64,000 nt of DNA. Origin: Flavobacterium sp. LC2016-01 (lineage in GTDB: Bacteria; Bacteroidota; Bacteroidia; Flavobacteriales; Flavobacteriaceae). Positions 56,214 to 64,000 of this stretch are shown here, piece by piece. The notes under the pieces were generated by a model, which had not been told where the DNA came from, ran no database searches, and was given only the letters and a program-made list of their open reading frames with translations. Where the stretch lies: NCBI RefSeq assembly GCF_009711135.1, contig NZ_WMIC01000001.1, forward strand, positions 682,001 through 746,000, written 5' to 3'. The translations under genes and the position numbers were made by a program. The number at the start of each line of letters is the position of its first letter. The stretch's first letter is position 1.

Positions 56214-56852
56214 TTATTTTGGAGGCAAAGAGCCGTCTTTTCTCATTTCTTTGACAACGGCCTGCATAATTGCATCAACTGTTTGCCCTAGATCTGTCAC
56301 ATATTGCGATTCTGTAGTTCCTGTCCAGATTAATTTGTTTTGTTTTAATGAAAAAATATTGGTTTCAACCATGTAGGATGTTGTTTCCTGATAATATCCT
56401 GGATCATAAAAATTTGGGGAATACATGCCATACCAATTCCCGAAACCATATCCGTACATTCCCGTATACATTCCGTCAAAACCGCCGTAATACATTCCTG
56501 TGTATGTTCCGGGTACATAATTAGTTTCTTTTTCTTTGCTTACTAAACGCATTGTGACAACACCGTCAAAGTTTTCATCTTGCAGGATTTTTAGTTTTTG
56601 CTCCTGCGTTAATTGTGTGGTAGCAGTTAAATATTGATATGAAGTTTTGAATACAGGATTGCTTGCTGCAATTCTGTTTTCTGTAATTCTTCTTGAAGCT
56701 TCATCTTTGACCAAAGCTACAACTAAAACTTTTTTAAATTGTTCCTGAGCAACGGTGACATCAGGATCTCTCCAGCTGTTTACAATTGAAGTATTACTGC
56801 CGCAACTAGAAAGGGACAGTATAGTAATTAACAAGATTAGATACTTTTTCAT
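56214..56852 (-). CDS. Lipoprotein with a Gly/Met/Tyr-rich segment
   Basis: A 212-residue lipoprotein (signal MKKYLILLITILSLSSCGS with lipobox cysteine). The N-terminal part has the pattern SIVNSWRDPDV...FKKVLVVALVKDEASRRITEN, like DUF4136-type envelope lipoproteins. The middle (about 115-150) is a low-complexity run rich in GMY and YG units (such as GTYTGMYYGGFDGMYTGMYG), and the end again looks globular (LIWTGTTESQYVTDLGQTVDAIMQAVVKEM). Function unknown. It is alone with its own terminator. Confidence 0.75.
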   Translation of the reverse strand: MKKYLILLITILSLSSCGSNTSIVNSWRDPDVTVAQEQFKKVLVVALVKDEASRRITENRIAASNPVFKTSYQYLTATTQLTQEQKLKILQDENFDGVVTMRLVSKEKETNYVPGTYTGMYYGGFDGMYTGMYGYGFGNWYGMYSPNFYDPGYYQETTSYMVETNIFSLKQNKLIWTGTTESQYVTDLGQTVDAIMQAVVKEMRKDGSLPPK

Positions 56853-56936
56853 ATTTTACGGTTATATTGTTTGTAGTAAAAATAACGATAAAATATTTAT
56901 AAACTGATCATTTTCAGAAAATTAAAGTCCTGTTTG

Positions 56937-57392
56937 TTAATTATAAGCTTTTTTAATTCGGTCTAAATCACGTTTTGTATCCTGCTCTTTTAAAGATTCA
57001 CGTTTATCGTAGTTCTTCTTTCCTTTACAAAGTCCAATTTGAAGTTTTGCTAATCCTTTTTCGTTCGTAAATAATTTTAATGGAACGATAGTAAGTCCTT
57101 TTGCCTGTACACTTTTATGAAGTGTTTTTAATTCCTTTTTATTTAAAAGCAATTTTCTTTCACTTCTGGATTTATGATTGAATTGATTACCAAAAGAATA
57201 TTCTTCAATATAAGTGTTGATGGCAAAAAGTTCCATACCGCTAAATTCGCAAAAACTCTCCGTAATATTTGCTTTTCCTAAGCGTATTGATTTGATTTCA
57301 GTACCTGTCAAAACAATTCCGGCACTGTAGGTATCGATTATTTCATAATCAAATCGAGCTCTTTTATTTAGTATATTAACTGATTTTATCAT
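56937..57392 (-). CDS. smpB: SsrA-binding protein SmpB
   Basis: Partner of tmRNA in trans-translation, the main rescue of ribosomes stalled on non-stop messages. The 151 residues carry the family text [38 protein letters not shown] and the C-terminal tail [24 protein letters not shown] that enters the mRNA channel. An exact -7 element ends only 5 bases before the ATG, so the message may be leaderless. The tmRNA gene itself is not in this window. Confidence 0.97.
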   Translation of the reverse strand: MIKSVNILNKRARFDYEIIDTYSAGIVLTGTEIKSIRLGKANITESFCEFSGMELFAINTYIEEYSFGNQFNHKSRSERKLLLNKKELKTLHKSVQAKGLTIVPLKLFTNEKGLAKLQIGLCKGKKNYDKRESLKEQDTKRDLDRIKKAYN

Positions 57393-57397
57393 AACTG

Positions 57398-57405
57398 CAA
57401 ATGTA
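57398..57405 (-). promoter_or_regulatory. -7 element immediately upstream of smpB
   Basis: TACATTTG on the minus strand; the start codon follows after CAGTT (5 bases). With start sites usually 4-7 bases after this element, the transcript would begin at or next to the ATG. Confidence 0.55.
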
Positions 57406-57498
57406 AAACAAAATTGAAAAATTTTAATGCGATCTAAGATAATTAAACATTTTTTTTAATCTATGATTTTAATCAGTTTTAAAGAAAAAGCTTAGGAT

Positions 57499-57506
57499 TA
57501 TTTTTG
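57499..57506 (+). promoter_or_regulatory. Putative -7 element for the outer-membrane protein gene
   Basis: TATTTTTG matches TAnnTTTG, 27 bases before the ATG. No clear -33 element. Confidence 0.45.
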
Positions 57507-57533
57507 TTAAATAATTCTAAACAAACTTAAAAA

Positions 57534-58172
57534 ATGAAAAAATTTTTAACATTCGTAAGTATCGCTTTAATTGGATTATCAGTAAAAGCGCAAGATTCAA
57601 GTCAAGGTTTAAAAGGAGCATGGTTTGCAACATCGCAATTTGGTTATCAGCAGACCAAAACGGGTGATGTAAAAAATACTACTTTATCAGTTTTACCAAT
57701 CGTTGGAACATTTGTTACGCCATCTGTCGCGGTTGGAGGTGCAGTTGGTTATATCAACATTAAATCAGATTCAAATGCAGGAACAGCTGCAAAAACAGAT
57801 CTAATTGTGGTTGAACCATTGGCAAGAAAATATTGGAATGTTGCAGGCTCGTTATATTTCTTTGGACAATTAGCTTTGCCAGTTATTACGGGAAAAGAGA
57901 AAGAAAGTGAATTAAAAGTAAATCAAGTAGGATTAGCGCTTTCAGGAGGATTTGATTATTTTGTTACGAAGAATTTCTCTGTTGAGTTTTCTTATGATTT
58001 AGCTAATTTTACCTCTACAACACTTGATCCAAAAGTTGGAGAGAAAACAACTGTAACTAATTTTGCTTTAGCTCATGCTGCAAATGTTGATTCATTTTAT
58101 ACAGGTGCTTTAGGTGGTAGTCATCCAAATTTGACTTCTCCAATTTCAGTTGGATTTAAATTCTTATTCTAA
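57534..58172 (+). CDS. Outer-membrane beta-barrel protein
   Basis: A 212-residue exported protein (signal MKKFLTFVSIALIGLSVKAQ) made of alternating-strand beta segments and ending in aromatic VGFKFLF, a typical barrel signal. Strands such as AWFATSQFGYQQTKTGD and LALSGGFDYFVTKNFSVEFSYDL suggest an 8-stranded OmpA/OmpW-like barrel. No ligand is known. Own promoter; a strong terminator follows. Confidence 0.85.
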   Translation: MKKFLTFVSIALIGLSVKAQDSSQGLKGAWFATSQFGYQQTKTGDVKNTTLSVLPIVGTFVTPSVAVGGAVGYINIKSDSNAGTAAKTDLIVVEPLARKYWNVAGSLYFFGQLALPVITGKEKESELKVNQVGLALSGGFDYFVTKNFSVEFSYDLANFTSTTLDPKVGEKTTVTNFALAHAANVDSFYTGALGGSHPNLTSPISVGFKFLF

Positions 58173-58207
58173 TATTCATTATTTGATTAATGTCGAATTC
58201 TATTTTG

Positions 58208-58215
58208 TAATTTTG
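58208..58215 (+). promoter_or_regulatory. Putative -7 element before the VF530-family gene
   Basis: TAATTTTG, an exact TAnnTTTG match, just upstream of the terminator hairpin at 58225. If active, the transcript for the VF530 gene would start with that hairpin. Confidence 0.35.
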
Positions 58216-58224
58216 CAAAAAAAG

Positions 58225-58260
58225 AAAGACCGTACTTTTTTACAGTACGGTCTTTTTGAT
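58225..58260. terminator. Bidirectional terminator
   Basis: AAAGACCGTACT (58225-58236) pairs with AGTACGGTCTTT (58244-58255) around a 7-base loop, with T and A runs on both sides. Twelve base pairs. Confidence 0.88.
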
Positions 58261-58280
58261 ATAATTTAAAAAGTGATAAA

Positions 58281-58505
58281 ATGGAAAACAAATCAAAAGA
58301 TCCTTTACACGGAATAACACTTCAAAAAATTGTCGAAACTTTAGTCGATTATTATGGTTTTGACACTCTGGGAGAATTAATACCAATTAAATGTTTTATT
58401 TCGACTCCTAGCATAAAATCATCACTTACTTTTTTAAGAAAAACAGATTGGGCCCGTAAAAAAGTGGAAGAACTTTATATTAAGTCAATTCCTAAATTTA
58501 GTTGA
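58281..58505 (+). CDS. VF530 family (DUF2132) small DNA-binding-like protein
   Basis: A 74-residue protein of the VF530/DUF2132 family: KDPLHGITLQKIVETLVDYYGFDTLGELI, then CFISTPSIKSSLTFLRKTDWARKKVEELY. Its small helical fold has been likened to DNA-binding proteins, but the role is unproven. It ends 3 bases before the convergent DUF3575 gene end. Confidence 0.9.
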   Translation: MENKSKDPLHGITLQKIVETLVDYYGFDTLGELIPIKCFISTPSIKSSLTFLRKTDWARKKVEELYIKSIPKFS

Positions 58506-58508
58506 TAG

Positions 58509-59063
58509 CTATAACTTATAAGAAATCATAACGCCTCCGCGGTATGGAAGCCATTCACCACTTTTATTCCAGTTTTCTGCCTTGTCATATCTTCCGGGAG
58601 TTCCATCATTATAATATCCATGATAGAAACCTTGATGCCATCCGCCACCTGCAAAAACATCTAATAAAAATTTGTCGCTTAATTTAATATTATATCCTAC
58701 GGTAACTCCTAATCGATAACCAAAACCATGTTCGTACTTTGGACTACCCCAGTATCCCCATTTTTGAATTTGATAAAAATCAGGACCAGCATGGCCTCCA
58801 ACATACAATCCATTGTATTTTTCTTTAAAATGATAACGAATTTCAGGAGTAAAAGTATAAAATTCCATTGGGTTGTGGCCGTTGAACGACTTCCAGAAAG
58901 ATGCCATAACATCAAAGCTAAAAGTTGTTTTTTCTCCAATGCTGGTTTCAATACCAACATTTGGAATGGCTAGAAGTGCCGTAGCACCATTAAATTTAAT
59001 AAAAGTTTGACTGTGTGATTGAATTGAAAAGAAGATTATGGCTAATAAAAATATTTTTTTCAT
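58509..59063 (-). CDS. DUF3575-type outer-membrane protein
   Basis: A 184-residue exported protein (signal ending SHSQ) with beta-barrel-like pattern and the DUF3575 features NVGIETSIGEKTTFSFDVMASFW, FYTFTPEIRYHFKEKYNGLYVGGHAG and GYRLGVTVGYNIKLSDKFLLDV. Related proteins are adhesin- or fimbria-linked outer-membrane proteins in Bacteroidota; here no partners are adjacent. A minus-strand TATATTTG element is at 59111-59118. Confidence 0.82.
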   Translation of the reverse strand: MKKIFLLAIIFFSIQSHSQTFIKFNGATALLAIPNVGIETSIGEKTTFSFDVMASFWKSFNGHNPMEFYTFTPEIRYHFKEKYNGLYVGGHAGPDFYQIQKWGYWGSPKYEHGFGYRLGVTVGYNIKLSDKFLLDVFAGGGWHQGFYHGYYNDGTPGRYDKAENWNKSGEWLPYRGGVMISYKL

Positions 59064-59110
59064 AAAGATGTTTTTAGAACGAAATAGTTAAAAGTGGCTA
59101 ATTTCGCGTG

Positions 59111-59118
59111 CAAATATA
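59111..59118 (-). promoter_or_regulatory. Putative -7 element for the DUF3575 gene
   Basis: TATATTTG on the minus strand (TAnnTTTG), 48 bases from the start codon. No clear -33. Confidence 0.4.
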
Positions 59119-59194
59119 GTGCATTAACATACTTTTCGTCTTAATAATATTTGTTTTAACAAATGTTGATTTCTTGTTAAAAGTTAACGAATGT

Positions 59195-59743
59195 CTATTT
59201 TTCTAATAATGAGTATATTACCTTGTCTAGAAAACGACCTTCATAAAATTCTGATTCTTTAAAATGAGCTTCTTTAACAAATCCGCATTTTTGCAGTACT
59301 TTTTCGGAAGCAAAGTTTTCAGGGTCTATAACAGCTTCTATGGAGTGCAGTTTCAAATCTTTAAACCCGTAAGTGATCAATCTATTGACGGCTTCTGGTA
59401 TAATTCCTTTTCCGTGAAATTCAGGTAAAAGCATATAGCCAATTTCTGCGCGGTAATTTTCAGGCTGTAGTCTGTAATAACCTATAATCCCGAGAAGTCT
59501 TGGATTATCTTTTAAAGTAATTGCCCAATTGATGCCAATGTTATTGTCAATATTTTTATTGATTACGTCAATGTGAGCTAAAGCATCTTCATTGTTTTTA
59601 GCTAATGGACGCGGAATATATTTCATGGTCTCTGGATTCGAACGCAATTCGAAAACTTCATTGACATCATCGTTTGTCATTCTTCTCAATAATAAACGTT
59701 CTGTTTCGATTATTGGAAACGGATGAAAGTTAAATTCTAACAT
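59195..59743 (-). CDS. GNAT family N-acetyltransferase (RimJ/RimL-like)
   Basis: A 182-residue acetyltransferase of the RimJ-like branch: IETERLLLRRMTNDDVNEVFELRSNPETMKYI at the start, the acetyl-CoA loop EIGYMLLPEFHGKGIIPEAVNRLITYGF and ENFASEKVLQKCGFVKEA near the end. Targets may be ribosomal protein N-termini or small molecules. It starts 1 base after the epimerase-like gene, so it is in an operon with it. Confidence 0.92.
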   Translation of the reverse strand: MLEFNFHPFPIIETERLLLRRMTNDDVNEVFELRSNPETMKYIPRPLAKNNEDALAHIDVINKNIDNNIGINWAITLKDNPRLLGIIGYYRLQPENYRAEIGYMLLPEFHGKGIIPEAVNRLITYGFKDLKLHSIEAVIDPENFASEKVLQKCGFVKEAHFKESEFYEGRFLDKVIYSLLEK

Positions 59744-59744
59744 T

Positions 59745-60596
59745 TTATAAAATTTTAAGACTAAATTGAGAATAAAAAGTTTGATCGGCCTCTAAAATCA
59801 AAATTCCTTCTTTTTCAAATAGATTCCCTGAATTATTAGAAGTATCAGAATATCCAAACCATGGTTCAATACAAACAAAATGAGCTTGGTCTTTGGTCCA
59901 AATACCTAAACTCGGAAAATCTTCAAAATCAACTTCTAAATAGGGTTTTGAGTTTTCAAGTATGGTGAGTGAATTTGATTCTAAAGTTTTAAAAACCAAG
60001 GCATCATTTTCAAAAAGCTTGTAATTTAAGGGAACTACATTATTTGTAGTCTTCAAAGTTTCGGTTTTATTTGAAATCAGATCATTTTCTAAAAGATTGA
60101 ATTTCAACGATTCTTCTTTTTCGAACTTAAATGAATAGCTTTCAAAACTTTCAGGAAGTGCAATCGCTGGATGCGCTCCAATTGAAAATGGCATTTTTTC
60201 ATCATTCTTATTAATTACAATATATTCAATATTTAAAGATGTGCCTTCTATCGTGTAAATAAGCTGCAATTCAAATTCAAAAGGATATTTTTTCAAAGTT
60301 TCTTCGTTCGATTCTAAAGAAAATACCGCACTGTTTCCTGTTTTTTCAATCAATTGAAATTCCATATCTCTTGCAAAACCATGTCTTGGCAATTGATATT
60401 CTTTTCCATTAACTTCATAAGTGTTATTCTTTAAAGTGCCTACAATTGGGAAAAGAATAGGAGAGTGTTTTCCCCAGAAATTTGGATTTCCTTCCCAAAT
60501 ATATTCTTTGCTATCATTGTTTTTTAAAGAAGATAATTCTGCTCCGGCATGTTTGATTGAAGCAGTAAGTATTGAGTTTGATATAGTTGTAGTCAA
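59745..60596 (-). CDS. Aldose 1-epimerase family protein (LacX-like)
   Basis: A 283-residue galactose-mutarotase-fold protein. Visible landmarks: KHAGAELSSLKNNDSKEYIWEGNPNFWGKHSPILFPIVGTL, RHGFARDMEF, SIGAHPAIALP (histidine) and CIEPWFGYSD. This fits the LacX/hexose-6-phosphate-1-epimerase-like branch; the sugar is unknown. The only sensible start is a TTG codon. It heads an operon with the GNAT gene. Confidence 0.88.
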   Translation of the reverse strand: MTTTISNSILTASIKHAGAELSSLKNNDSKEYIWEGNPNFWGKHSPILFPIVGTLKNNTYEVNGKEYQLPRHGFARDMEFQLIEKTGNSAVFSLESNEETLKKYPFEFELQLIYTIEGTSLNIEYIVINKNDEKMPFSIGAHPAIALPESFESYSFKFEKEESLKFNLLENDLISNKTETLKTTNNVVPLNYKLFENDALVFKTLESNSLTILENSKPYLEVDFEDFPSLGIWTKDQAHFVCIEPWFGYSDTSNNSGNLFEKEGILILEADQTFYSQFSLKIL

Positions 60597-60782
60597 AATT
60601 GTAAAATTAAACGAGTTGATTTTAATGCTGATGTAAAGATATTTGAATAAATTTTATTTTTTCAGGAAAATCGTTCAATTTATTTTATTGATAAAATTTT
60701 GCTAAAATTAAATTTAAGCTTGGATATTTCTCTGTAAATAGCTTTTTTTTTCATTAATTTGCTACATAAACAGCTAAAAAAT

Positions 60783-63050
60783 ATGAAAAAGCAATCTTCA
60801 AAAGCCATTTTAACCGCGGCTTTATTTTTTGGAATTTCTTTTGCATGGGCACAGCAGACGCCGCCAGCGCAAACAGCAAATCCAGTAAACAATTATAATT
60901 ATCATGATGCCTTTGCTCCGCACTTTTACACAAAAAACGGAACTGCCACAAGAACTGCAAGCGGTCAGCCGGGCGCAGAATATTGGCAAAATAGAGCCGA
61001 TTACCAAATCACTGCTAAATTAAATGCGAACACAAATGAAATTGTCGGCACAGACGAAATTACATATACAAATAATAGTCCAGACAAACTTGGGTTTCTT
61101 TGGTTGAATTTAGATCAGAATTTATTCAAAGAGGATTCTAGAGGAAATGCGGTTGTGCCTTTAATAGGAAGCCGTAACGGTGCTCAGGGGCAGGTTTTTG
61201 ATGGAGGAAATAAGATTAAATCTGTAAAAGTTATTTCTGGTGGAAAAACTAAAACAGAAGTGAACGCAAAGTTTATTGTTACAGATACCAGAATGCAGAT
61301 TTTTCTTCCGCAAGAATTAGCAGCAAAGGGAGCTTCAGTAAAAATTAAAATCGAATTCTCTTTCATTGCACCTTTTGAAGGATCTGACAGAATGGGAGTT
61401 TTAGAAACTAAAAACGGAAAAATCTTCACTATTGCACAATGGTACCCGCGTATGTGTGTGTACGATGATGTGCGCGGATGGAATACAGCGCCATATTTAG
61501 GAGCTTCTGAGTTTTATTTAGAATATGGAGATTTTGATGTAAAACTTACTGTTCCTGGAAATCATTATGTAGTGGCTTCTGGAGAATTGTTAAATGGTCA
61601 GGAAGTATTTTCTGCTGAACAATTAAAAAGATACAAAGATGCTTCTCAAAGTGATAAAACAGTTATGATTCGTACTGCTGATGAAGTGAATGCTACAGCA
61701 AATACAAATGCAGGAACTGAGAAAACTTGGCATTACAAAATCAAAAACGCTCGTGATTTTTCTTGGGCATCATCACCAGCTTTTATTTTAGATGGAGCAA
61801 AAATCAACTTGCCAAGCGGCAAAAAAGCTTTGGCACTGTCAGCTTATCCTATTGAAAGTAACGGAAATGACGCATACGGACGTTCAAGTGAGTATGTAAA
61901 AGGAGCAATTGAGCATTATTCAAAACAATGGTTTGAATATCCTTATCCGGTTGCTACAAATGTGGCAGGAAACGAAGGCGGAATGGAATATCCTGGAATT
62001 GTTTTTTGTGGATGGAAATCTAAAAAAGCTGATTTATGGGGAGTTACAGATCACGAATTCGGGCATATCTGGTTTCCTATGATTGTAGGTTCGAACGAGA
62101 GATTATTTGCATGGATGGATGAAGGGTTTAATACATTTATCAATTCATTAAGTACAGCGACATTTAATAATGGCGAATACAAAGAGCCAGCAACAGATTT
62201 ACACGAAGAAGCTGAATCATTCACACGTCCTGATCTTGAAACTATTATGAGTTCTCCTGATAATATGAAGGAAGCAAATATTGGTATGCTGTGTTATTTT
62301 AAACCAAGTGCAGGTCTGATTCTTTTAAGAGAGCAGGTTTTAGGAAAAGAACGTTTTGATACTGCTTTTAGAACTTATGTTGAGCGCTGGGCTTACAAAC
62401 ATCCAACTCCAGATGACTTTTTCAGATCAATGGAAAATGTGGCTGGAGAAGATTTAAGCTGGTTCTGGAGAAGCTGGTATGTGAACAACTGGCGTTTTGA
62501 CCAAGGTGTGAATTCAATTAAATACGTGAAAAATGACCCTGCAAAAGGTGTTGTAATCACAGTTGAAAATTTCGATAAAATGCCAATGCCAATTGTTTTA
62601 GATGTTAAAACAAAAAGTGGTAAAGTGACTAGAGTTAATTTGCCTGTTGAAATTTGGCAGCGTAACAATGACTGGTCTTTCAAACACAATTCTACTGAAG
62701 AAATCGAAAGTATTACTTTAGATCCTGATCATGCTTTCCCAGATAATAACGAGTCAAATAATGTTTGGACTGCTGGAAAAGGAAAAATTGAAAAAGATGT
62801 AATTTTAGATGGTTATTTGGGAACATATGCTGCTACAAAAACATCTTTGACAGTTGAATTTACAGAAAAAAATGGTGTTCTAAATGCTGAATTAACAAAC
62901 TATCCAAAATTCTCTGTTAAAGCTGTTGCTGGAGAAAATGATACATTTGAATCAAAAAGAGCAGGAGTTAAGTTCAAATTCAATGAAGCCAAGACTGCCG
63001 TAGATATGATTATATCTGATGGAAAAGTAATTCCGTTTGCTAAAAAGTAA
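60783..63050 (+). CDS. Secreted M1 family zinc metallopeptidase
   Basis: A 755-residue exported aminopeptidase. The ATG at 60783 gives a signal peptide ([24 protein letters not shown]); an earlier ATG at 60759 would add eight unlikely residues. The zinc site HEXXH-X18-E is complete: H424, E425, H428 and E447 ([17 protein letters not shown]). The substrate-anchoring GGMEYPG motif lies just before it. The N-terminal beta-rich domain is typical for M1; a C-terminal beta domain follows. Probably works in the periplasm or at the surface on peptides from protein digestion. Has its own terminator. Confidence 0.95.
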   Translation: MKKQSSKAILTAALFFGISFAWAQQTPPAQTANPVNNYNYHDAFAPHFYTKNGTATRTASGQPGAEYWQNRADYQITAKLNANTNEIVGTDEITYTNNSPDKLGFLWLNLDQNLFKEDSRGNAVVPLIGSRNGAQGQVFDGGNKIKSVKVISGGKTKTEVNAKFIVTDTRMQIFLPQELAAKGASVKIKIEFSFIAPFEGSDRMGVLETKNGKIFTIAQWYPRMCVYDDVRGWNTAPYLGASEFYLEYGDFDVKLTVPGNHYVVASGELLNGQEVFSAEQLKRYKDASQSDKTVMIRTADEVNATANTNAGTEKTWHYKIKNARDFSWASSPAFILDGAKINLPSGKKALALSAYPIESNGNDAYGRSSEYVKGAIEHYSKQWFEYPYPVATNVAGNEGGMEYPGIVFCGWKSKKADLWGVTDHEFGHIWFPMIVGSNERLFAWMDEGFNTFINSLSTATFNNGEYKEPATDLHEEAESFTRPDLETIMSSPDNMKEANIGMLCYFKPSAGLILLREQVLGKERFDTAFRTYVERWAYKHPTPDDFFRSMENVAGEDLSWFWRSWYVNNWRFDQGVNSIKYVKNDPAKGVVITVENFDKMPMPIVLDVKTKSGKVTRVNLPVEIWQRNNDWSFKHNSTEEIESITLDPDHAFPDNNESNNVWTAGKGKIEKDVILDGYLGTYAATKTSLTVEFTEKNGVLNAELTNYPKFSVKAVAGENDTFESKRAGVKFKFNEAKTAVDMIISDGKVIPFAKK

Positions 63051-63072
63051 AAGGTAAAGTTGTAAATAATTT

Positions 63073-63110
63073 AAAAACCCGATAGTCATGTTTGATTATC
63101 GGGTTTTCTT
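63073..63110 (+). terminator. Terminator after the M1 peptidase
   Basis: AAACCCGATA (63075-63084) pairs with TATCGGGTTT (63097-63106), with an inner TCA/TGA pair and a T-rich tail. Confidence 0.88.
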
Positions 63111-63150
63111 TTTTGTTTCAGGTTTCAAGTTTACTTTACCGGATTTTAAA

Positions 63151-63187
63151 TCTTAGAATCTTAGCAACTTAGAATCTTACTATCTTC
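63151..63187. repeat. Dispersed CTTAGAATCTTAGCAACT phrase, copy 2
   Basis: Matches the phrase at 2511-2546 with few changes and is likewise an imperfect tandem. It lies between the peptidase terminator and the next promoter. Confidence 0.55.
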
Positions 63188-63235
63188 AAAAAATAACATT
63201 ACATTAAAAAAATGTTAGAATTTTAATTTTTTGTT

Positions 63236-63263
63236 TTGTAAATAAAAAAAAGATGTACTTTTG
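63236..63263 (+). promoter_or_regulatory. Promoter of the leader at 63.27 kb and the terminal GNAT operon
   Basis: TTG (63236-63238), 17 bases, TACTTTTG (63256-63263); another TTG at 63231 gives 22 bases. The -7 element ends 5 bases before the ATG of the 28-codon ORF. Confidence 0.7.
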
Positions 63264-63268
63264 CACCG

Positions 63269-63355
63269 ATGAATAAAATAAGTTTACATACAACTTCTTT
63301 GTCACGGACAAACTCACCTAGTACTTCTCCCGAAGTACGGATACTATCTATATAG
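63269..63355 (+). CDS. 28-codon leader ORF in a structured 5' region
   Basis: A short ORF (MNKISLHTTSLSRTN... ending ILSI) that begins at the expected transcription start, so it would be a leaderless message. Both its arginine codons are CGG, an uncommon choice in an AT-rich genome. They sit at the loop of the first hairpin (63305-63307) and directly after the second (63338-63340). Hairpins: TTTGTC-ACG-GACAAA (63298-63312), GTACTTC-TCCC-GAAGTAC (63321-63338), TACTAT-CTAT-ATAGTA (63342-63357). Leader-peptide control of the downstream genes is a hypothesis. Confidence 0.4.
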   Translation: MNKISLHTTSLSRTNSPSTSPEVRILSI

Positions 63356-63591
63356 TATTCACTGAGTTTTATAGCCGTATATTTATTCATATCCATTTTT
63401 CATTTTGAAATCACATAATTTGTCCATTGGACAAACATATCCTAAAAGTATTTATTATTTTGTAGATTTTTTAAATCAATCTTTTGATTTTGAGAATGTT
63501 ACTTCTATTTTGCTTAATTTTATTGGATTCAATTCTGGATTTCAAACTAAACAATATGCTTTAATTTTTAACTCTAACTTCAATTATTGAA
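63356..63591 (+). promoter_or_regulatory. Remainder of the structured leader before the GNAT gene
   Basis: TTTGTCC-ATT-GGACAAA (63419-63435) forms a hairpin whose arms are also complementary to the first leader hairpin: GGACAAA at 63306-63312 can pair with 63419-63425, giving a possible alternative fold. A weaker AAATCAA-TCTT-TTGATTT (63473-63490) follows. No T run typical of a terminator was seen. A 61-codon TTG-started ORF across this stretch is not convincing. Confidence 0.4.
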
Positions 63592-64000
63592 ATGAAGATC
63601 TCTATTGTTGTTACCCAGGAAGAACACTTCAAATTCGCACAAGAAATCTGCGATACGATAGAATCATCTGCCTTGTTGAGAGGTACGGGGATTGCTAAAA
63701 GAACTCCTGAGTACATTCAGAAAAAAATGTCGAATGGTGATGCAATGATTGCTCTGGCAGACGGTAAATTTGCAGGTTTTTGTTATATCGAAAGCTGGCA
63801 GCACGGAAAATTCGTGGCACATTCGGGGTTAATTGTACATCCTGACTACAGAAGTTTAGGCTTGGCAAAAAAGATAAAATCAAAAGTTTTTGATTACTCA
63901 TTACAGAGATATCCAGATGCAAAAATATTTGGAATTACAACTGGTTTGGCTGTAATGAAAATTAACTCTGATTTAGGTTATAAACCGGTTCCTTTCTCTG
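63592..64000 (+). CDS. GNAT family N-acetyltransferase, cut by the window end
   Basis: First 136 codons of a larger gene starting MKISIVVTQEEHFKFAQEICDTIE. The acetyl-CoA binding segment is SGLIVHPDYRSLGLAKKIKSKVF. From memory, a GNAT of this type stands at the head of the arginine operon (before argG) in flavobacteria, where it may replace or assist N-acylglutamate formation; the downstream genes are outside the window, so this cannot be confirmed. The structured leader upstream with CGG arginine codons fits that idea. Confidence 0.85.
   Translation, partial: MKISIVVTQEEHFKFAQEICDTIESSALLRGTGIAKRTPEYIQKKMSNGDAMIALADGKFAGFCYIESWQHGKFVAHSGLIVHPDYRSLGLAKKIKSKVFDYSLQRYPDAKIFGITTGLAVMKINSDLGYKPVPFS

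Noticed and set aside
63405..63590. 61-codon TTG-started ORF between the leader and the GNAT gene
   Set aside because: Low-complexity Phe/Asn-rich translation overlapping hairpins; more likely part of the untranslated leader.

Overview
The window is an AT-rich chromosomal segment of a member of the Bacteroidota, family Flavobacteriaceae, most likely a Flavobacterium close to F. johnsoniae. Reasons: a gliding/type IX secretion (T9SS) adhesin with its SprF-like partner, a JOHN-1-like subclass B1 metallo-beta-lactamase, FabV as enoyl reductase, a RprX/RprY-like two-component pair, Bacteroidota families (DUF4835, DUF6495, DUF6913), and many matches to the flavobacterial sigma-A promoter (TTG, 17-23 bases, TAnnTTTG) with few Shine-Dalgarno sites. 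No prophage, insertion sequence, CRISPR array, rRNA or tRNA was seen. It looks like core chromosome with a few accessory spots.

Layout. 1-5.5 kb (minus): rlmH, a small monooxygenase-fold protein, a secreted adenosine deaminase, a pirin/OsmC/GNAT operon and an AlkD-like alkylation-repair protein, separated by palindromic repeats. 5.7-11.2 kb (plus): nadC, a BrkB-type membrane protein, a DUF2147 protein, the metallo-beta-lactamase and priA, meeting a LytTR response regulator tail to tail. 12.1-13.9 kb: rpsF-rpsR-rplI and a DUF6495 gene. 13.9-15.1 kb: 1.2 kb without a convincing gene. 15.1-27.0 kb: a three-gene T9SS cluster made of a 3000-residue modular adhesin with a type B sorting domain, a PorP/SprF protein and a PorE-like OmpA protein. 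27.0-27.2 kb: a probable small RNA. 27.3-43.7 kb: mostly housekeeping genes (ligA, a two-gene 5'-nucleotidase, dapA, bamD-rpoZ-coaBC-DUF4835-recN, fabV, a glycosyltransferase with coaE, and the two-component pair). 44.0-47.0 kb: a structured leader with a 27-codon ORF and a terminator, then rtcB-prfH and an overlapping TPR gene, a ribosome-repair type locus. 47.1-54.3 kb (minus): acyl-ACP thioesterase, miaA, an exonuclease/GIY-YIG fusion, yggS, hydroxybutyryl-CoA dehydrogenase, an oxidoreductase and an RDD membrane protein. 54.4-63.1 kb: pcm, HTH-Fic, a lipoprotein, smpB, outer-membrane proteins, a VF530 protein, a GNAT, a mutarotase-like enzyme and an M1 peptidase. The window ends in a GNAT gene, cut by the edge, behind a structured leader. 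From remembered flavobacterial gene order this may be the start of an arginine operon.

Themes. (i) Cell surface and secretion: adhesin, SprF, PorE-like protein, BamD and several outer-membrane proteins. (ii) Translation and its rescue: ribosomal proteins, RlmH, MiaA, SmpB and RtcB-PrfH-TPR. (iii) Nucleoside scavenging by a secreted adenosine deaminase and a separated 5'-nucleotidase. (iv) Intergenic gaps holding at least eight kinds of short palindromic or phrase-like dispersed repeats. The most interesting places are the rtcB-prfH leader and third gene, the leader at 63.25-63.6 kb, the small RNA before ligA, and the giant adhesin cluster.
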